A DNA stretch of 64,000 nt from Selaginella moellendorffii (GCF_000143415.4 NW_003314294.1:1490014-1554013); one strand, 5' to 3'; counted from the first letter of the stretch, positions 50,223 through 61,752 are shown. Made by a program: numbers and translations. The notes: a model not told the origin generated them from the sequence alone.

Positions 50223-50654
50223 ATGTTTTTAACAAGGAATATGGAGAAGAATGAATTTCATTTCAGGGGCATTCTTCAAAAACCACCAGACAACCTACTA
50301 GCGTTGGTGGAAGAAATGGACTGCACATATTGTGAAAAACCGTCAATATTGCAAATGATGTGCGGTGCTAACAACTACTTTATTCTTCCCAACAATGATA
50401 TATTGATGAAATTATTTGTGCACAAGGGACAGCATGTGCATTCAGTTCCGAAAATTAGAGTTTCTTCAGCGAGTAGAAAACGAGCTAGAGAGGTCCTTGA
50501 ATCTGTGGTCAAGACAAGTCCAAGAGTCAACCAGAGAGTGCTTGAGTTTGAAGCAGCACTCAGACTCATACTTGTTTCCCTTTTTTCATTAACAGAACAT
50601 GTAAAAGAGGTTGATTATGACAAATTCCTATTGCAGTTAAAACCACTTACATAA
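50223..50654 (+). CDS. Hypothetical protein, possible downstream exon
   Basis: Open frame with ATG at 50223. A strong 3' splice site ATTTCATTTCAG ends at 50268, so the true exon may start at GGGCATTCTTC. It encodes ILQKPPDNLLALVEEMD, a Cys pair CTYCEKPS, a basic KRAREVLESVVK segment and a hydrophobic helix, ending LKPLT at TAA 50652-50654. No recognised domain. Orientation and spacing fit one gene together with 49671-49982. Confidence 0.4.
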   Translation: MFLTRNMEKNEFHFRGILQKPPDNLLALVEEMDCTYCEKPSILQMMCGANNYFILPNNDILMKLFVHKGQHVHSVPKIRVSSASRKRAREVLESVVKTSPRVNQRVLEFEAALRLILVSLFSLTEHVKEVDYDKFLLQLKPLT

Positions 50655-52435
50655 TACTGCAGTATGTGTTTGTCTGGCATCATATATAACTACAAATGGT
50701 TAATGCGGGATAAGAGAGAGAATGGATACATAGACTCAAATACATGAACAACATTTTCGAAATACAAAGGATTGTTTAAACTGGAAAAAAACTTTTCCCA
50801 TCCCATTCATCCATTGTATTCACATTCCCAACATGGATTTAGATGGTGCTGAAGAACATTGATTTTAAAAATGAATGTCGATGGTTGCGGTTCTGGCGTT
50901 GAGTATATTAGAAGATGTTAGCCGGGATGAGATCTGGAAAAGCAGTGGCTTGTACTTGATCACACACATTAAATTCCAGAAAGGGCAACCATTAGAGTAC
51001 ATATTTACATTTAGTTGACAATAATTAATAACCTTACTTTTATTGATTGCAGGCTTCAAGTTTGCTGGTTTTATGTCGGACGGGTCTGGTTAGCATTGCG
51101 CAGCGTTTTTAACAACAGTGAGAAAATGAAAAGGTGAGAGCGTTCTTGTCTGTTCCATTATATGCAAACCGTAAGGCAAGTGACGACCAAAAAATTCATC
51201 ATGAACGAACATCGACATGAACATACAGAGCAGGCGAGATCAATGCCCGTGGCATTGAGAGGGAGGTTGCATTGGCGAAGTTAGAATCATTCTAGATAGG
51301 ACATGAGCGGGTTGTGCCAAAGCGGGGCCGCTTTCTGGTCGTAGAGTTCCTCGCCATGGTTTTCTGAAGATGTAGTTTGGCCTTTTTAAGTGTGTCCCAA
51401 ACACGAGCAGACTTGCATGCTCTCCCAAACAGGCCAGTGGGAGGCTTTTCCCATCCATGTAGCATGAACCCTGCCTCGGTATTGTGTTTCCTTCGTGTGG
51501 AAGGCGATAGGAAGGTTGTGGATCTGTCCAAGGAGCATTTCCCGTTTCCGAAGTCTGAGTGTAAAGCTGATTGGGCAGTGGTCCGGTATGTACACTCTTT
51601 GGACTAAGCATGAGATCCTGAATCAGTTCGGGCTCTGAGTGGCTGACTAGCACAATATCGCTAGTGCTTCTTTCACCATTGTGTGAGAAGCATGTATGAC
51701 CTTCTGTGAGCGGCCATTGTCTGGAGCTGTTAAGAACTAATAGGTGGGATGTTGTGCAGAATGTGAGAACTTTGCTCGTTGTGTCGAAGAGACGGTCTTG
51801 TCATGATCGTATCCACGTAGTTCGTTTGCGGAGGTGCTGTGCTAGAGTGCTTGCGAGTTCTCAGTTCTGGCGTTGAAATCGCCGAGCCATCACCTATGCA
51901 TATCTGGCTGGTACTATTATTATTGTGGGGTACTCTAGCATCGGAAATGTGAAGAAAGCACACGTGAAGCTCATGACATGACAATGACGTGAACTCGCCC
52001 TTCTTCACGAAAGTCCAATGTTCCTGCTCCCAAAAAATTGCTGATGATCAGACTAGAAGCCTCGTATGGCTCGACAGAAGCCTTTCCCTGAGATTGCAAA
52101 TCTAAAACTGATGTTAGAAATAGTACCTTCAAAGTGGATCCTGTTAATCATGTTGTCAGCCTCCAACGTTAATGGAGATTATTTAACTTTAATCTCATAT
52201 GCCCATTTAGTGATGCAGTTATCTTTCTGCTGAATCTCCGGTCAAGAAATTGGTTATAGGAGAGCCACCAATTCTAAAATGCAAAGCCCTGAAACCAGGA
52301 TTCAAATTAGGGTTCTTAAGATCTTTGAACATTTCGGTCGTTCTCGGTTGTTTTCGGATCTGTCGCGCCAAGAAGTTCAAATGGGGGCAAGAAACAAAGA
52401 ACCTAGAAATGGGTGATGCGATATTCTCTAATGGT
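50655..52435. other. No supported gene
   Basis: Open frames on both strands at 51240-51653 overlap one another and show no family signature. A short palindrome (CAATGCC-CGT-GGCATTG) lies at 51241-51257. Microsatellite-like AT stretches are absent. The sequence may include introns or UTRs of the preceding frame. Confidence 0.35.
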
Positions 52436-52650
52436 ACAAAGAAGCAGCACATCCAGGTCCATCTTCTCCAGCAGGTAGTCTCCCGCCTGGATGATCAGAA
52501 AGGGAAAGGGCCGCTAGATTGTGCGGCCTATGTCGCTCTTGCGCAAGGGAAGAACAGCACTAGTCGCCTCACATGACACACATTGCTGAAAATGGGCTTG
52601 CCAGCAACGTCCTCCTCGCCAATCACGTCATCCAGGTGTTCACATGGAAG
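52436..52650 (+). pseudogene. PPR-like protein fragment
   Basis: LDCAAYVALAQGKN, then after a +1 shift HIAENGLASNVLLANHVIQVF. This order resembles the start of land-plant PLS-type pentatricopeptide repeat proteins (Y-LL-AC ... GK-IH-HI-E-GL-SNV-LAN-V--MY). The expected LLRAC and GKRIH residues are lost, and there is a TGA and frameshift at about 52574. PPR proteins bind organellar RNA. This one is a short dead fragment. Confidence 0.45.
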
Positions 52651-53205
52651 TTTGTCGGTCATGTGACATATAAGTGGAAAGAAAACCTAATTTCTGAAGC
52701 AAATATTTATTCGAGGCATTTTAAATTTTGCATCAAGTCTGTGCTGTTTTGTACGCTTCAACAACGCCTTCTTTGATCATAGGCAAATGCTTATATGTAA
52801 TATTCGCAATTCCCACTGAACTCAGCAGTTCTTCCCTTCTTCATTTCTCATTTCTCACTCATGAATCCATGAAAGTCCAATGGTTAGTAGGGACCATAAC
52901 CATTATCTATCTAATAACTGGTTTTTTGTAATACATTAATATTTATTTATATTTTTAAAAAAGTCAACTCTTTGTCAGAAGTTGAATCTGACTTTATGCA
53001 CTGACTTTCTACATTATAAGCATTGTCTGTCATGAATTCCTACAGTGGAAGGTGCAGAGCCAATCCTTGCCCTCACAAATGCTCTCTCCACTCCATTTGT
53101 GCTCAAGTCTGTAATTCAGCTGGGCATTCCGGACATACTTGCAAAATCCCACTGAACTCAACTGCTTCAGATTCTTCAGCTCCCCCATAAATAGTTTGCA
53201 ATGTG

Positions 53206-53290
53206 CAATTGAGAAGCTGACCCCCAGCTTGATCTTTCCAAGAATCACTGCAGATCCTCCGAATCACGAATAACGTGTTTCTCACTTCAA
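53206..53290 (+). pseudogene. Duplicated N-terminal fragment of a BAHD acyltransferase
   Basis: AIEKLTPSLIFPRIT then a frameshift parallels the true start RIEKLTPNLIFSRIT at 53498, with about 80 bp of DNA similarity. It is a remnant of a tandem paralogue. Confidence 0.65.
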
Positions 53291-53488
53291 CTAACACTGC
53301 TTCCACTGGCACGTCGTAAACAGGTTGGGACTAAACAATTTTTGTCGTGCCGAAAACTGTCAGCATTTAAAAATCGCAGCAGAGCCCATACAGCTCATTT
53401 CCTGAGTATTGATTAGCTCCCTATTAAGGCTTTTCCAGTCATATCAAACAGTCTTCACTGTCTGTTGAATGAAACAATAACTATTGGC

Positions 53489-54793
53489 ATGTCATTCCGA
53501 ATTGAGAAGCTGACCCCCAACTTGATCTTTTCAAGAATCACAACTCCAACTACAGATCCCACTCTGAATCATGTGTTTCTCACCCCATAGACACCATTGT
53601 TCCCAGAATCGTCGAGCCGGTAGTGCTGACCTACACTCAAGCGCCGCAAGGATCAACTGAGAAGCTCAAACACAGCCTTTCTGGGCTGCTAGGCTACTAC
53701 CGAGAATGGGCGGGACGAATCAGCTCCAAAAACGATCCTCATGTAAGCAGCCGGAGTATCGCATCAGCTTCAAAAACGAAGGCGTCGTCTTTGTGGAGGC
53801 GAACGCCGATGACAAGCTGAAAGATCATCTGGAGCGGGATCATGGCACTCTGGAAGAACTCATGCCGCTCTCAATGTCGTTGCCTCCAGCACGTTAACTT
53901 CTTCATGTTCAAGTAAGTCTCTGATCTGCTTGAATCAATGCTGAAAGATTTTCTTTTGCTGCGGGGGCCTTGCGCTTGGTTTGGGAAGGCATCACTATGT
54001 CACAGACGCGCATGGATTCGTCACACTTCTCAATAGCTGGGGTCGGTCAACCAGAGGTTTACCATGGTTGACTAAACCCGTTCACGACCGTTCCATGCCC
54101 ATGCCTAACATCCATAGCCAGCCTTCCTTCGAACACAAAGAGTATCCCGTCACCCGCTTTCCCAGTCCACTTCCCCCGGGACGTGAGTTGACCAGAGTTG
54201 ACTTCACTTTGAGTTGAACGCCTTGTGATGCAGGCAAGTGCGTGGTGAAGGATTCATGGGAAGAGTTTGTGGAGATCAGTGACAGTCGCTCGCGGTACAA
54301 CCTGTAACCCTAGAACGGTTCTTCTTTGCCCGATCAACGGAAGGAAAACGCTGGGAGTTCCTGATAGCTTCGTTGGAATGTAGTGTTTCCTGCCGCAACG
54401 GATGCCATTGCATCTGAAGATCTGATTCGCAAACCTCTGAGCTACGCAGCGGGGATTGTCAAGGCGAGTTTGAAGAAAACCGACAACAAGCAGCATATGA
54501 TTTCGGCGGTGGATTACGTTTCCAAGAATCTGAAGCCCAACACGGCCGGGGGAAGCAGGATGGGCGCGTCTGGATACGATCCTAATGTTCTCATAACGGG
54601 GTGGTCAGGACTGCCGTGGAACGATGTCGATTTTGGATTTGGACATCCCAGTTTTGCTGGGCCGATTGGATCCCACATGGAAGGCGTGATTCGAGTGATT
54701 CCGGGGTCAAAGGCAGGAGATATGGGCGTGACTGTGACCCTGCAGAAAGATCAGATGGTAAACTTGAAAAAGCTTCTGTCAGTGAATGTTTAA
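53489..54793 (+). pseudogene. BAHD acyltransferase (HCT-like) pseudogene
   Basis: The ATG at 53489 begins MSFRIEKLTPNLIFSRITTP. Then, in changing frames: LTYTQAPQGSTEKLKHSL and YYREWAGRI (53623-53730), PEYRISFKNEGVVFVEANAD (about 53750-53815), CGGLALGLGRHHYVTDAHGF with the catalytic HxxxD as HYVTD (about 53960-54020), FLNSWGR-like and SFEHKEYPVTRFPSPLPPGR (54120-54185), CPINGRKTLGVPDSFVGN, VFPAATDAIASEDLIRKPL (54386-54440) and GWSGLPWNDVDFGFGHPSF, the DFGWG-like motif, near 54600. It ends LKKLLSVNV at 54793. Frameshifts occur near 53580, 53745 and 54375, and a GTAAGT donor at about 53910 lacks an obvious acceptor. BAHD enzymes transfer acyl groups from CoA thioesters. This copy is probably inactive. 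Confidence 0.8.
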
Positions 54794-55225
54794 GCAAGAA
54801 ATGAAGAACCCTAAAGGTCCGATCAGTGTGGTGAGCTGCAGTAAATAACTCTTTTTTGCATTGAGTCCGACATTTCTTCGGAGCATACAGGAGGTCCCAT
54901 CAAAACATTTAAGTCGAAAAAATTTAGATTGTGCAACACTTTCTCTCGAAAACAACCATGAGCTTGTTTTAAAATATGTTTTCGAAAAAACAGAAAATCA
55001 TCATCACAAATGGAATATGTTTACGAATATTCCTAATTTTTTCAAGTCTGAGACTAAAATTTAGGGATTCCAGATTTGGGGGGCATGGCCGCGGCGCCTA
55101 TTGCTGCTCGAGTTCTTTCGATTAGGGCAAGGTGGTCTGCTCGCGGCTTGAGACTTGAGAAATTTAACTCACCGAATTCTTCTTATTATATTCTCTTGTG
55201 CATACAAAATTGATCATTAATTATA
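54794..55225. other. Spacer, no gene recognised
   Basis: AT-rich intergenic DNA between the BAHD pseudogene and the antimicrobial peptide gene. It probably holds the 3' UTR of the latter (AATTTAACTCAC region). Confidence 0.35.
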
Positions 55226-55546
55226 TCAGAAGCCATTACAAGATATGCGGATGCTCTTCCAGCCAAAATCACGGCAATCCTTTTGATACTGGGCAAGTGT
55301 AGTAACAGGATTGCCTTGACAATTGAGATTATTATATAAATATGTCACTTCGTTTCGGTTGTAGAAGAATTCATAACCATCACGATAATCGATATCGAAG
55401 TTTGTACATCCACAATTGCCATAGAAAATCCTGTTATTGTTAGTGGCGGAACAATCCTCGTTCTCCCAGTATGCAAAAAGCCCACTGCCTTTTGCTGCAG
55501 AGAACATCAATATGAAGTAAACCAAACCCACTAATTTGGCTGCCAT
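55226..55546 (-). CDS. MiAMP1-family antimicrobial peptide, secreted
   Basis: 106 codons, ATG at 55544-55546, single exon. Residues 1-20 (MAAKLVGLVYFILMFSAAKG) form a typical signal peptide. The mature part of about 85 residues has six cysteines, in the order EDC, GNCGC, LNC, KDC and ISC, enough for three disulfides. The FGWKSIRISC end and the NCGC box match the beta-barrelin antimicrobial peptide MiAMP1 first described from Macadamia, with relatives in conifers and non-seed plants. Acting outside the cell against fungi is the known role of the family. The gene looks intact. A TATA box lies upstream on the minus strand (55617-55628). Confidence 0.85.
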   Translation of the reverse strand: MAAKLVGLVYFILMFSAAKGSGLFAYWENEDCSATNNNRIFYGNCGCTNFDIDYRDGYEFFYNRNEVTYLYNNLNCQGNPVTTLAQYQKDCRDFGWKSIRISCNGF

Positions 55547-55616
55547 AGAGCCGACTGTTCAAGCTGAAAAGAAGGAGAAAATTTTGAATGTGTGTTGAAG
55601 CCAATGGGTCAATCAT

Positions 55617-55628
55617 CTATATATACAT
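55617..55628 (-). promoter_or_regulatory. TATA box of the antimicrobial peptide gene
   Basis: Minus strand ATGTATATATAG, about 72 bp upstream of the start codon. This would place transcription start about 40 nt before the ATG. It is the only clear TATA motif within 300 bp upstream. Confidence 0.65.
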
Positions 55629-56018
55629 TAGCTAGTAGTAGTGTTTCACACTAGAACTACTACTTGAAGTTGCGTAGTTATCTAGTCTTCAAACATTTGG
55701 AAAGTCAAAGATGATAGGTGTGACGATTGCTCTCTGGAAAGTCAAAGATGAGGTGTGATGATGACAATGGACCCATTCACAAATGGGCACCTAACCAGAA
55801 AAATCCGAACTCAACTCAAGCCTCCTGGTTCAGTATTACTTAAGTCACCAAAGTGTATATTCTTATGGTATATGCCCACAAAATCTCACCTAAATTTTAC
55901 ATCTTAGCTCAAAAACTGCAAATAAAACTGATTATCACAAAGGAAATTGATTTCATCCTAAAATTTCAAATTTCCTGCCATACTAACCATACCAGCTCGC
56001 CACCTTGTTTTCCTTGAC
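55629..56018. other. Promoter-proximal and intergenic DNA
   Basis: It contains a short direct duplication (GGAAAGTCAAAGATGA at 55700 and 55735) upstream of the peptide gene. No coding region seen. Confidence 0.4.
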
Positions 56019-56231
56019 TTAATCTTGCTTAATCTTGTTTTCCTGCTGCTGTTCAGAATCCCCCTGCTCAATCAGCTTCCTGTTCTTCTTCAAAACATCA
56101 TCTCCCATCTTCCCAAAACACTTTTCCAGCTCACTCGTCCGTATCCTTTCCGCATCTTCTTGATCGATTAAAAAATGAATGAAAAATGAAAGAAATGTTT
56201 TGATCGATACCTCAACGTTGTGCTGCAACAT
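56019..56231 (-). CDS. Short charged frame, function unknown, doubtful
   Basis: The ATG at 56229-56231 gives 70 residues: a hydrophobic start (FLSFFIHFLIDQ) then charged helix EDAERIRTSELEKCFGKMGDDVLKKNRKLIEQ. The charged part looks protein-like and could be an exon interrupted by the copia LTR at its upstream end. No family recognised. Confidence 0.3.
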   Translation of the reverse strand: MLQHNVEVSIKTFLSFFIHFLIDQEDAERIRTSELEKCFGKMGDDVLKKNRKLIEQGDSEQQQENKIKQD

Positions 56232-56379
56232 AATTCGTCAACAAAGTTCTGAGAGCCTAACCTACACCATTGTCTTCACCATGATGATGGAAAAATTCGT
56301 TATGGATTAATCATATGAAACCTTTTATACGGAAGCCTAAGTGGTTAGGATCCTGAGAGATCATATGAGATCTCCAACA
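56230..56379 (-). repeat. Copia 3' LTR, approximate
   Basis: It starts TGTTGGAGATCTCATATG directly after the polypurine tract. The left end is uncertain (about 56230). Without the 5' LTR its length cannot be fixed. Confidence 0.55.
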
Positions 56380-56389
56380 CTCCCCCTCA

Positions 56390-57470
56390 AGCTGAGACGC
56401 CAAGCAGCAGACGAAGCTTGAAGAAGAGTCTGACAGGAAGTGGTTTGGTGAAGATATCTGCGATTTGATCAGAGGATGGACCATGCTCGAGTTGTATGTC
56501 TCCATCTGCAACGCATTGGCGGATGAAGTGCTACTGAGTATTGATGTGTTTGGTTCTGGAATGAAGAACAAGATTTTTGCTGATGGCGATTGCACTTTTG
56601 TTGTCACAGTAGAGTGTTGTTGAACTCTTCTGTTCCTGCTTCAGTTCATTGAGTAGTCATCACAGCCAAACAATCTCTTTTGCTACCAATGTTGCTGCCA
56701 AATTCTCTGCTTCAGCGCTCGATAGTGCAATGTTGAATTGTTTCTTGCTGAACTATGCTACAGAACCACCGGCAAGCAAGCAACAGACTCCTGACGTTGA
56801 TTTCCTTGTCTCCAGATCCCCTGCCCAATCAGCATCTGAAAAAGCTAGTGTGGAAACTGGTCGACTATTGGACATGTTGAATTGTTGAAGCAGACGTTGT
56901 GTGTAGTTGGATTGGGTGAACTTCAGAAGGCCTGAATCTATGTTGCGAGTGAATTCAATGCAAAGGACTCTAGAAGCTTCACCGAGATCAGTCGCTGCTG
57001 CAAAATCTGCTTCACTCGATTGATGAGGTCATTGCTATTTTCAACCAGCAGGCAATCATCGATATAAACTGCCATCAATGTGAATATTGCCACTATCTTT
57101 CATCACATAGAGGTTCCCATCCAACTCCAGCTTGGTGAATCCAGAACTTCTGAGGTGTTGATCGATAGTACCACTGCCTCGCCATCTGTTTTAGCCTGTA
57201 GATAGCTCTCCAAACTAACTCGTGTCCATCTTTGTTGTGTTCCATAAAACCTGGGGGTGGCCATAAATTTTCTCGTCAAGTCCAGAGTTAAGGATCAGTT
57301 TTGACGTGGAGTTTGAGGTTGAACTGAGCTGCTAATGCTGCCAGAATACGAATGCTCGTTGACTTGACGATGGGAGAGAAGGTTTCTTGAAAATCAATCC
57401 CGAGAATTTGTGAGAAACCTTGAGAAACATACCGAGCTTTGTATTGCTTAATCTTGCCATCCCGCCACAT
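56390..57470 (-). pseudogene. Copia reverse transcriptase and RNase H remnant
   Basis: RT start KQYKARYVSQGFSQILGIDF then ETFSPIVKSTSIR (57330-57460), the copia KARLVAKGF/ETFSPVVK block. RNase H end CDNKSAIAISKN, TKHINTQ, ADIFTKPL at about 56430-56600. The middle is broken by several stops and deletions. The YVDD catalytic block survives only as LIVDDCLL near 57050. Confidence 0.8.
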
Positions 57471-57880
57471 GAGTTTGTTGATCCATCATCCGCTTACAAT
57501 TTTGCGATCAGGATGAGGATGAACGAGCAAGTACATGAGGCGGTCGTTGTGAGATTGAACTTCTTCATTCATCACTCGCTCCCAGTATTTGCTCGCTGGT
57601 GAGGTGCTCGATTCTTCATATGTTGATGGCGTGTATGCTTCTTCTTCGTTTGTCAGGGCCGTCAAAGCTCACAGACGGGTTCGGGTGGATTTGCCTTCTT
57701 GATTCCGACCATAGCGGAGAGGATCAAATGGCAAGTCCTGTCAACTTCTGGCACGCGTGACGAACCTGCTTGTTGCTCGAGCACTAGATCCGCTGGTGTC
57801 TCTTGGAGGAACTCACCAACCTCATGCTGTGAGAAAACCTCCAGTGGATCATTCTCCTCGTGATGACTGTCATCTCTTCG

Positions 57881-58807
57881 TCAAAGTACAGCTCCCAGTT
57901 CCAGTCTTCTGGCTCCCAAGGTTGAAGTTGCTGGATCCAGTTGATGTCTCGTTTTGTAGACATCGCATTCATCAAACACATCATCAGAACTTGTGAAAAC
58001 TCGCTTACTCTCCGGATTGTAAAATCGCCAGCCCTTCATGCCAGGTTTATAGCCTAGGACATAGCAGGCTGAACTTCGTGTGTCAAGCTTTCCACCTCCA
58101 ATCAATCGAACAAAAGCGAGGCAACCGAACTTCCTCAGTCTGCTGATGTCCTGCTTTCTTCTGGTCCAGACCTCCTCCGGAATTTTTCCAGGTTTTGTCG
58201 AGAGATTCTGAACCTGAACAGCCATGAGGACAATGTCAGACCAGAAGCTTAGCAGGAATCCTGAATCTTCGAGCAAGCAGCAGACTGTGTTCATGATATT
58301 CAGGTTCTTTCGTTTGGCGACTCCATTTTGCTGAGGAGTGTCTGGACAAGTCCTCTGGTGAATGATGCCTTTCTCAGAGCAAATATCAGCAAAGGCATGT
58401 GATAGATGCTCTCCTCCAGAGTCTGATATGAGAATCTTCAGGCTGTGTTCTGTTTGATTGGTTGCGAAGGAGAGGAAATCCCGAAAGGCATGAATTTCAT
58501 ATGCCTTTTCCTTGAGGAAATACACCTCACACCTATGCCTGAAGTCATCCACGAAAGTCATGAAGTAGCGCTTGCCGGATTTGCTCCAAGTCCGCATTGG
58601 ACCACAAAGATCAGTGTGGACGAGTTCTAAGACTTGTAAATTTGCAGACGTTGAAGAAGGATACAACCATCGCGTGAGCTTTCCCAAGACACAGCTGTGA
58701 TGCAGCCTGGGTTGGCCTGTCACTCTAGAAAGTCCCTCCACGAGCTGCTCCCTGTGCATCGCCCTAAGTGTTGAGAGGCTGACTTGCCCCAAACGCTCAT
58801 GCCACAT
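57881..58807 (-). pseudogene. Copia integrase remnant, long open frame
   Basis: A 308-codon frame: the zinc region (MWHERLGQVS ... HHSCVLGK), then the core with LVHTDLCGPM, FVDDFRHRCEVYFLKEK, ISDSGGEHLSH and TPQQNGVAKRKN, in which the D-D-E residues of the core appear present (HTD, SD, and E absent at the usual VAERKN, here VAKRKN). The catalytic Glu thus appears replaced by Lys. The end carries FGCLAFVRL. Confidence 0.85.
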
Positions 58808-59119
58808 TTGGGCATCTGTAGTGAGAAACGTAGTTGCCCATCAAAATCCCCATGATGGGCATCTCCTGCACTGCTTGCAACCGAAGAGCTCTGAACTTCA
58901 TAAAGGTTAGGACTAAAAAATTTTATTTTGCCGTTTGAAGAGATCTTAAATTTCTTAGAGTTTAAACAGAATGTTCATCCCAGCATAAGTAAACTTAACT
59001 ATTGAAACTAAGTTCTTGACAAGTTGTGGGACAAACCACCCATTATTCAAAGGCAAGCTCTTCGAACCAACTTGCACCACTGCATCACCATTTCCAGAGA
59101 CTTCAACAACTCCACCATT

Positions 59120-60005
59120 TCAAACTCGAACTCGACCTGCTAGTGAGCGCTTGAGCTTGGAGAACGCTTGCTCATCCTCTATCAGGTGTTTTTCACATCC
59201 TGAATTAAGTGTTAGTGTGCAAGAGGATTCAGCTCTGGTTACCTCGTCTGTGACTGTCTCCTGCTGTTCTATTTGAGCTGAACCTGCAAAATTTGCTGTA
59301 ATCTCACTGCAGAACTCAACAATCTTTCTTGAGATGCCCTTCCAATCCACAGCCATAGCATGTTGAAGCACGACGAGCTCCAAGATTGTCAGTTCCATCA
59401 CTTTGTAAGCTTCCTTGACTACTGCTTGGGCGTCCTTGAATTCTGTGTCCACGTCCTCGCCGCACCCTCACCTTCGACCATGGCCATCTGCAGAAGCTTC
59501 TTCAACCCTTGCCTCAACTCTCGCTGACAAAGCATTGACATGAGAACCTGATCCGTTCTCTGCCAAGAACTTACACTATGTGAGCTCTGAGCGGAGAAGA
59601 GTTTCAGCATGTTCGAACATTGTGGCTGCTACCCTCACTGCCGTGACGATTTCTGTGAAAACTCTGTCATCAAAACATTCACAAAGAGCATCAATCTTGC
59701 ATGCTTCAGAGAATCCCACAGCGCAGCCTTCCAGGTCATCCCAATGCTCCTGCAGCTTGTCCACCAGATCTTCAAAACTGTCACCAATCTTGAATTCAGT
59801 TCCTTGATTGCAGTTTCGATCATGCTGACCTTGGAGGCCCGTAGTGATTTATGAGGTAGATCCAGATCTGTTGAGCAGAAAGATTCCTTACCCTCATCAA
59901 GATCACATCCACTAGCTTGGAAAGGATTGCTGTCTTTGCCTTATCTTCATCTTCCGGGTCAAATCCTTCCTCATCCCTTAAAGTGAACAGACTCCTCTCA
60001 TTAAC
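59120..60005 (-). pseudogene. Copia Gag and protease remnant
   Basis: Gag pieces: LRDEEGFDPEDEDKAKTAIL (59930-60000), IWIYLINHYGPP, then IETAIKELNS and ALWDSLKHARL in shifted frames. Protease region TLNSGCEKHLI at about 59205: the active-site Asp of D-S-G is Asn here. Downstream the LPLNN ... FVPQLVKNLVSIVKF block (58975-59060) belongs to the protease-integrase linker. Confidence 0.75.
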
Positions 60006-61752
60006 TTGACAGAGCCTGAGAGTAACCCACCACCAAAAACAACACCACTGGGAGAACAAATTGTGGCGGTGCTGTTGCAAAACTCCCTGCAACTCAGTCT
60101 GGGGGAATTGCTTGTGTTAGCTCTGCACCTCAAAGTGCAGGTTGCAAATGCCATTGAGTTGGGGAAACCTGTGAGACCCTTAGAAGATAACAAGGTAACA
60201 ATCTCAAAGGACAAAGCTGACTGGGATGAGAAAGTACCGACTATATCGAAAGGAATGAAGTCGGTGATATACCTATTGATGGAGGTTCGGAAGTCAATAC
60301 AAGAAGAGGAAATGTTCAAGACACTGGGACCAGGGGCACTGGAGATGGCCCCATTCCTAGGTGCATCCGGTTGGGATTGTGCCGGAGTGAAAATCAACAT
60401 CAACGGAATATGTTGAAGCTTTCACTAGCAGTCCTGAAAATGTCCACGGCTAAAACTCCCTACCATTTGTTGCTGGGCAGAACGTGGCTAAGAGAGGCCA
60501 AAGCATGACACGACTGGGAGAAGAATGAGAAGACAGTCATTATCATCCGTGAGCACAAGACCCAGATAGGCAACATGGAGCAACCACAGAAATTGGAAGA
60601 TTACAACTGGTATGACGGGTTCACCATGGAGGATAAAGACGCGCTGTTTTGGAACTAACTGGAAGTGGTGGAGATTGAGCAGGTAGATTTGTACCAGATC
60701 ACAATGACACATGTGAACGCCATATTGGAAAACATGGCTGCACTCGGAATTGAGAAATTTGTATGGCCAGTGGTGGAGGAAATCTAGCCGGAGACAGAAC
60801 ACAATTAGTTTAACGTGGTTGCCATGCAGATGGAGACAACAACTAATGAGCAACTAGAAGTCACCATCAACCACAGAACTGCCAGCGAACACAAGGTTCG
60901 TATCTTTTTGCTTGCAGCTATAAGGACCTGAAGGACCTGTGATTTACACACATCAAATAGAGCTCATCCCTAATGGTGAAGCATGGAGACAGCAAGCGTA
61001 TAAGATGAACCAAACTTAATTTGTTAAAGTCAAGAAGGAAATTGATGGAGAATGCACAGTGGCTGTCACCTATTGTGGTGGTGCTTAAGAAGAAATGGAA
61101 GCTGCACATTTGTGTGGACTACAAGAAGCTGAATGTAGTCACACAAAAAAGATGCATACCGAATCCCATATACAGAGGAGATTCTTGCCGTGCTGGCCAG
61201 CCATAACATGTACTCTTTTTTAGATGGATTGACCGGCTGCAAGTGGAAGAGTGTGACCAACCAAAAATGGCGTTCATTAGTCCATGATGAGCATACACTT
61301 AACAGGTCATGTCGTTTGGGCTATGCAATACATCATTTACATTCCAGTAACTGGTGTCAGAAGCATTCAGGAAGTATCTCTTGATGTGAAATGCCAAGGG
61401 TTCCAGATCGTGTTGAACCTAGAGAAATGTGTTTTCTTCATAAAGTCTGGTGACCATGTCATGGTTCAAGTGGAACCTAGCATGTGACGAGAGCTTTCGG
61501 GAGTTGAAGAGTGTACTCACAAATGCACCCATCCTTGCCTCCCTGAGGTGGGACAGGGATTTTCATGGGGAGGTAAACGTCACCGACATCATAATCAGGT
61601 GCATCCTGATACAGACCCGGGATGACAGGAACAATCATGGATCTAAGAGGTTGTCACCCGCAGAGAGCAATGACACAACCACAGAGAAAGAGGCACTTAG
61701 CATGATGTACTCGGTAAAGAAGTTCAGACACTACCTTCTAGCAAACAAGTAA
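60006..61752 (+). pseudogene. Gypsy lineage D remnant (Gag/protease to RNase H)
   Basis: 60006-60416 is an open frame with LSLGELLVLALHLKVQVANAI, resembling the Gag-protease linker of this lineage. After a gap, 60910-61210 reads YKDLKDL, YKMN, AQWLSPIVVVLKKKWKLHIC, VDYKKLNVVTQK and MYSFLDGLTGC. 61490-61752 reads FRELKSVLTNAPILASLRWD, TTTEKEALSMMYSVKKFRHYL of RNase H. The RT palm with YxDD is missing. It is more GC-rich than the copy at 46.1-47.6 kb and not a close duplicate. Confidence 0.75.

Larger units (their letters stand above)
56230..60005 (-). mobile_element. Ty1/copia element, decayed, 5' end lost
   Basis: On the minus strand the order is Gag, protease, integrase, RT, RNase H, LTR, diagnostic of copia. 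A short 3' LTR begins TGTTGGAGATC at 56379, preceded by the polypurine tract GAGGGGGAG (56380-56388). The Gag start and 5' LTR are missing because gypsy-D sequence begins at about 60006. Frameshifts and stops occur throughout. Confidence 0.85.

Noticed and set aside
51241-51257. Palindrome CAATGCC-CGT-GGCATTG
   Set aside because: Single copy, with half-sites different from the giant-element repeat and no associated structure.
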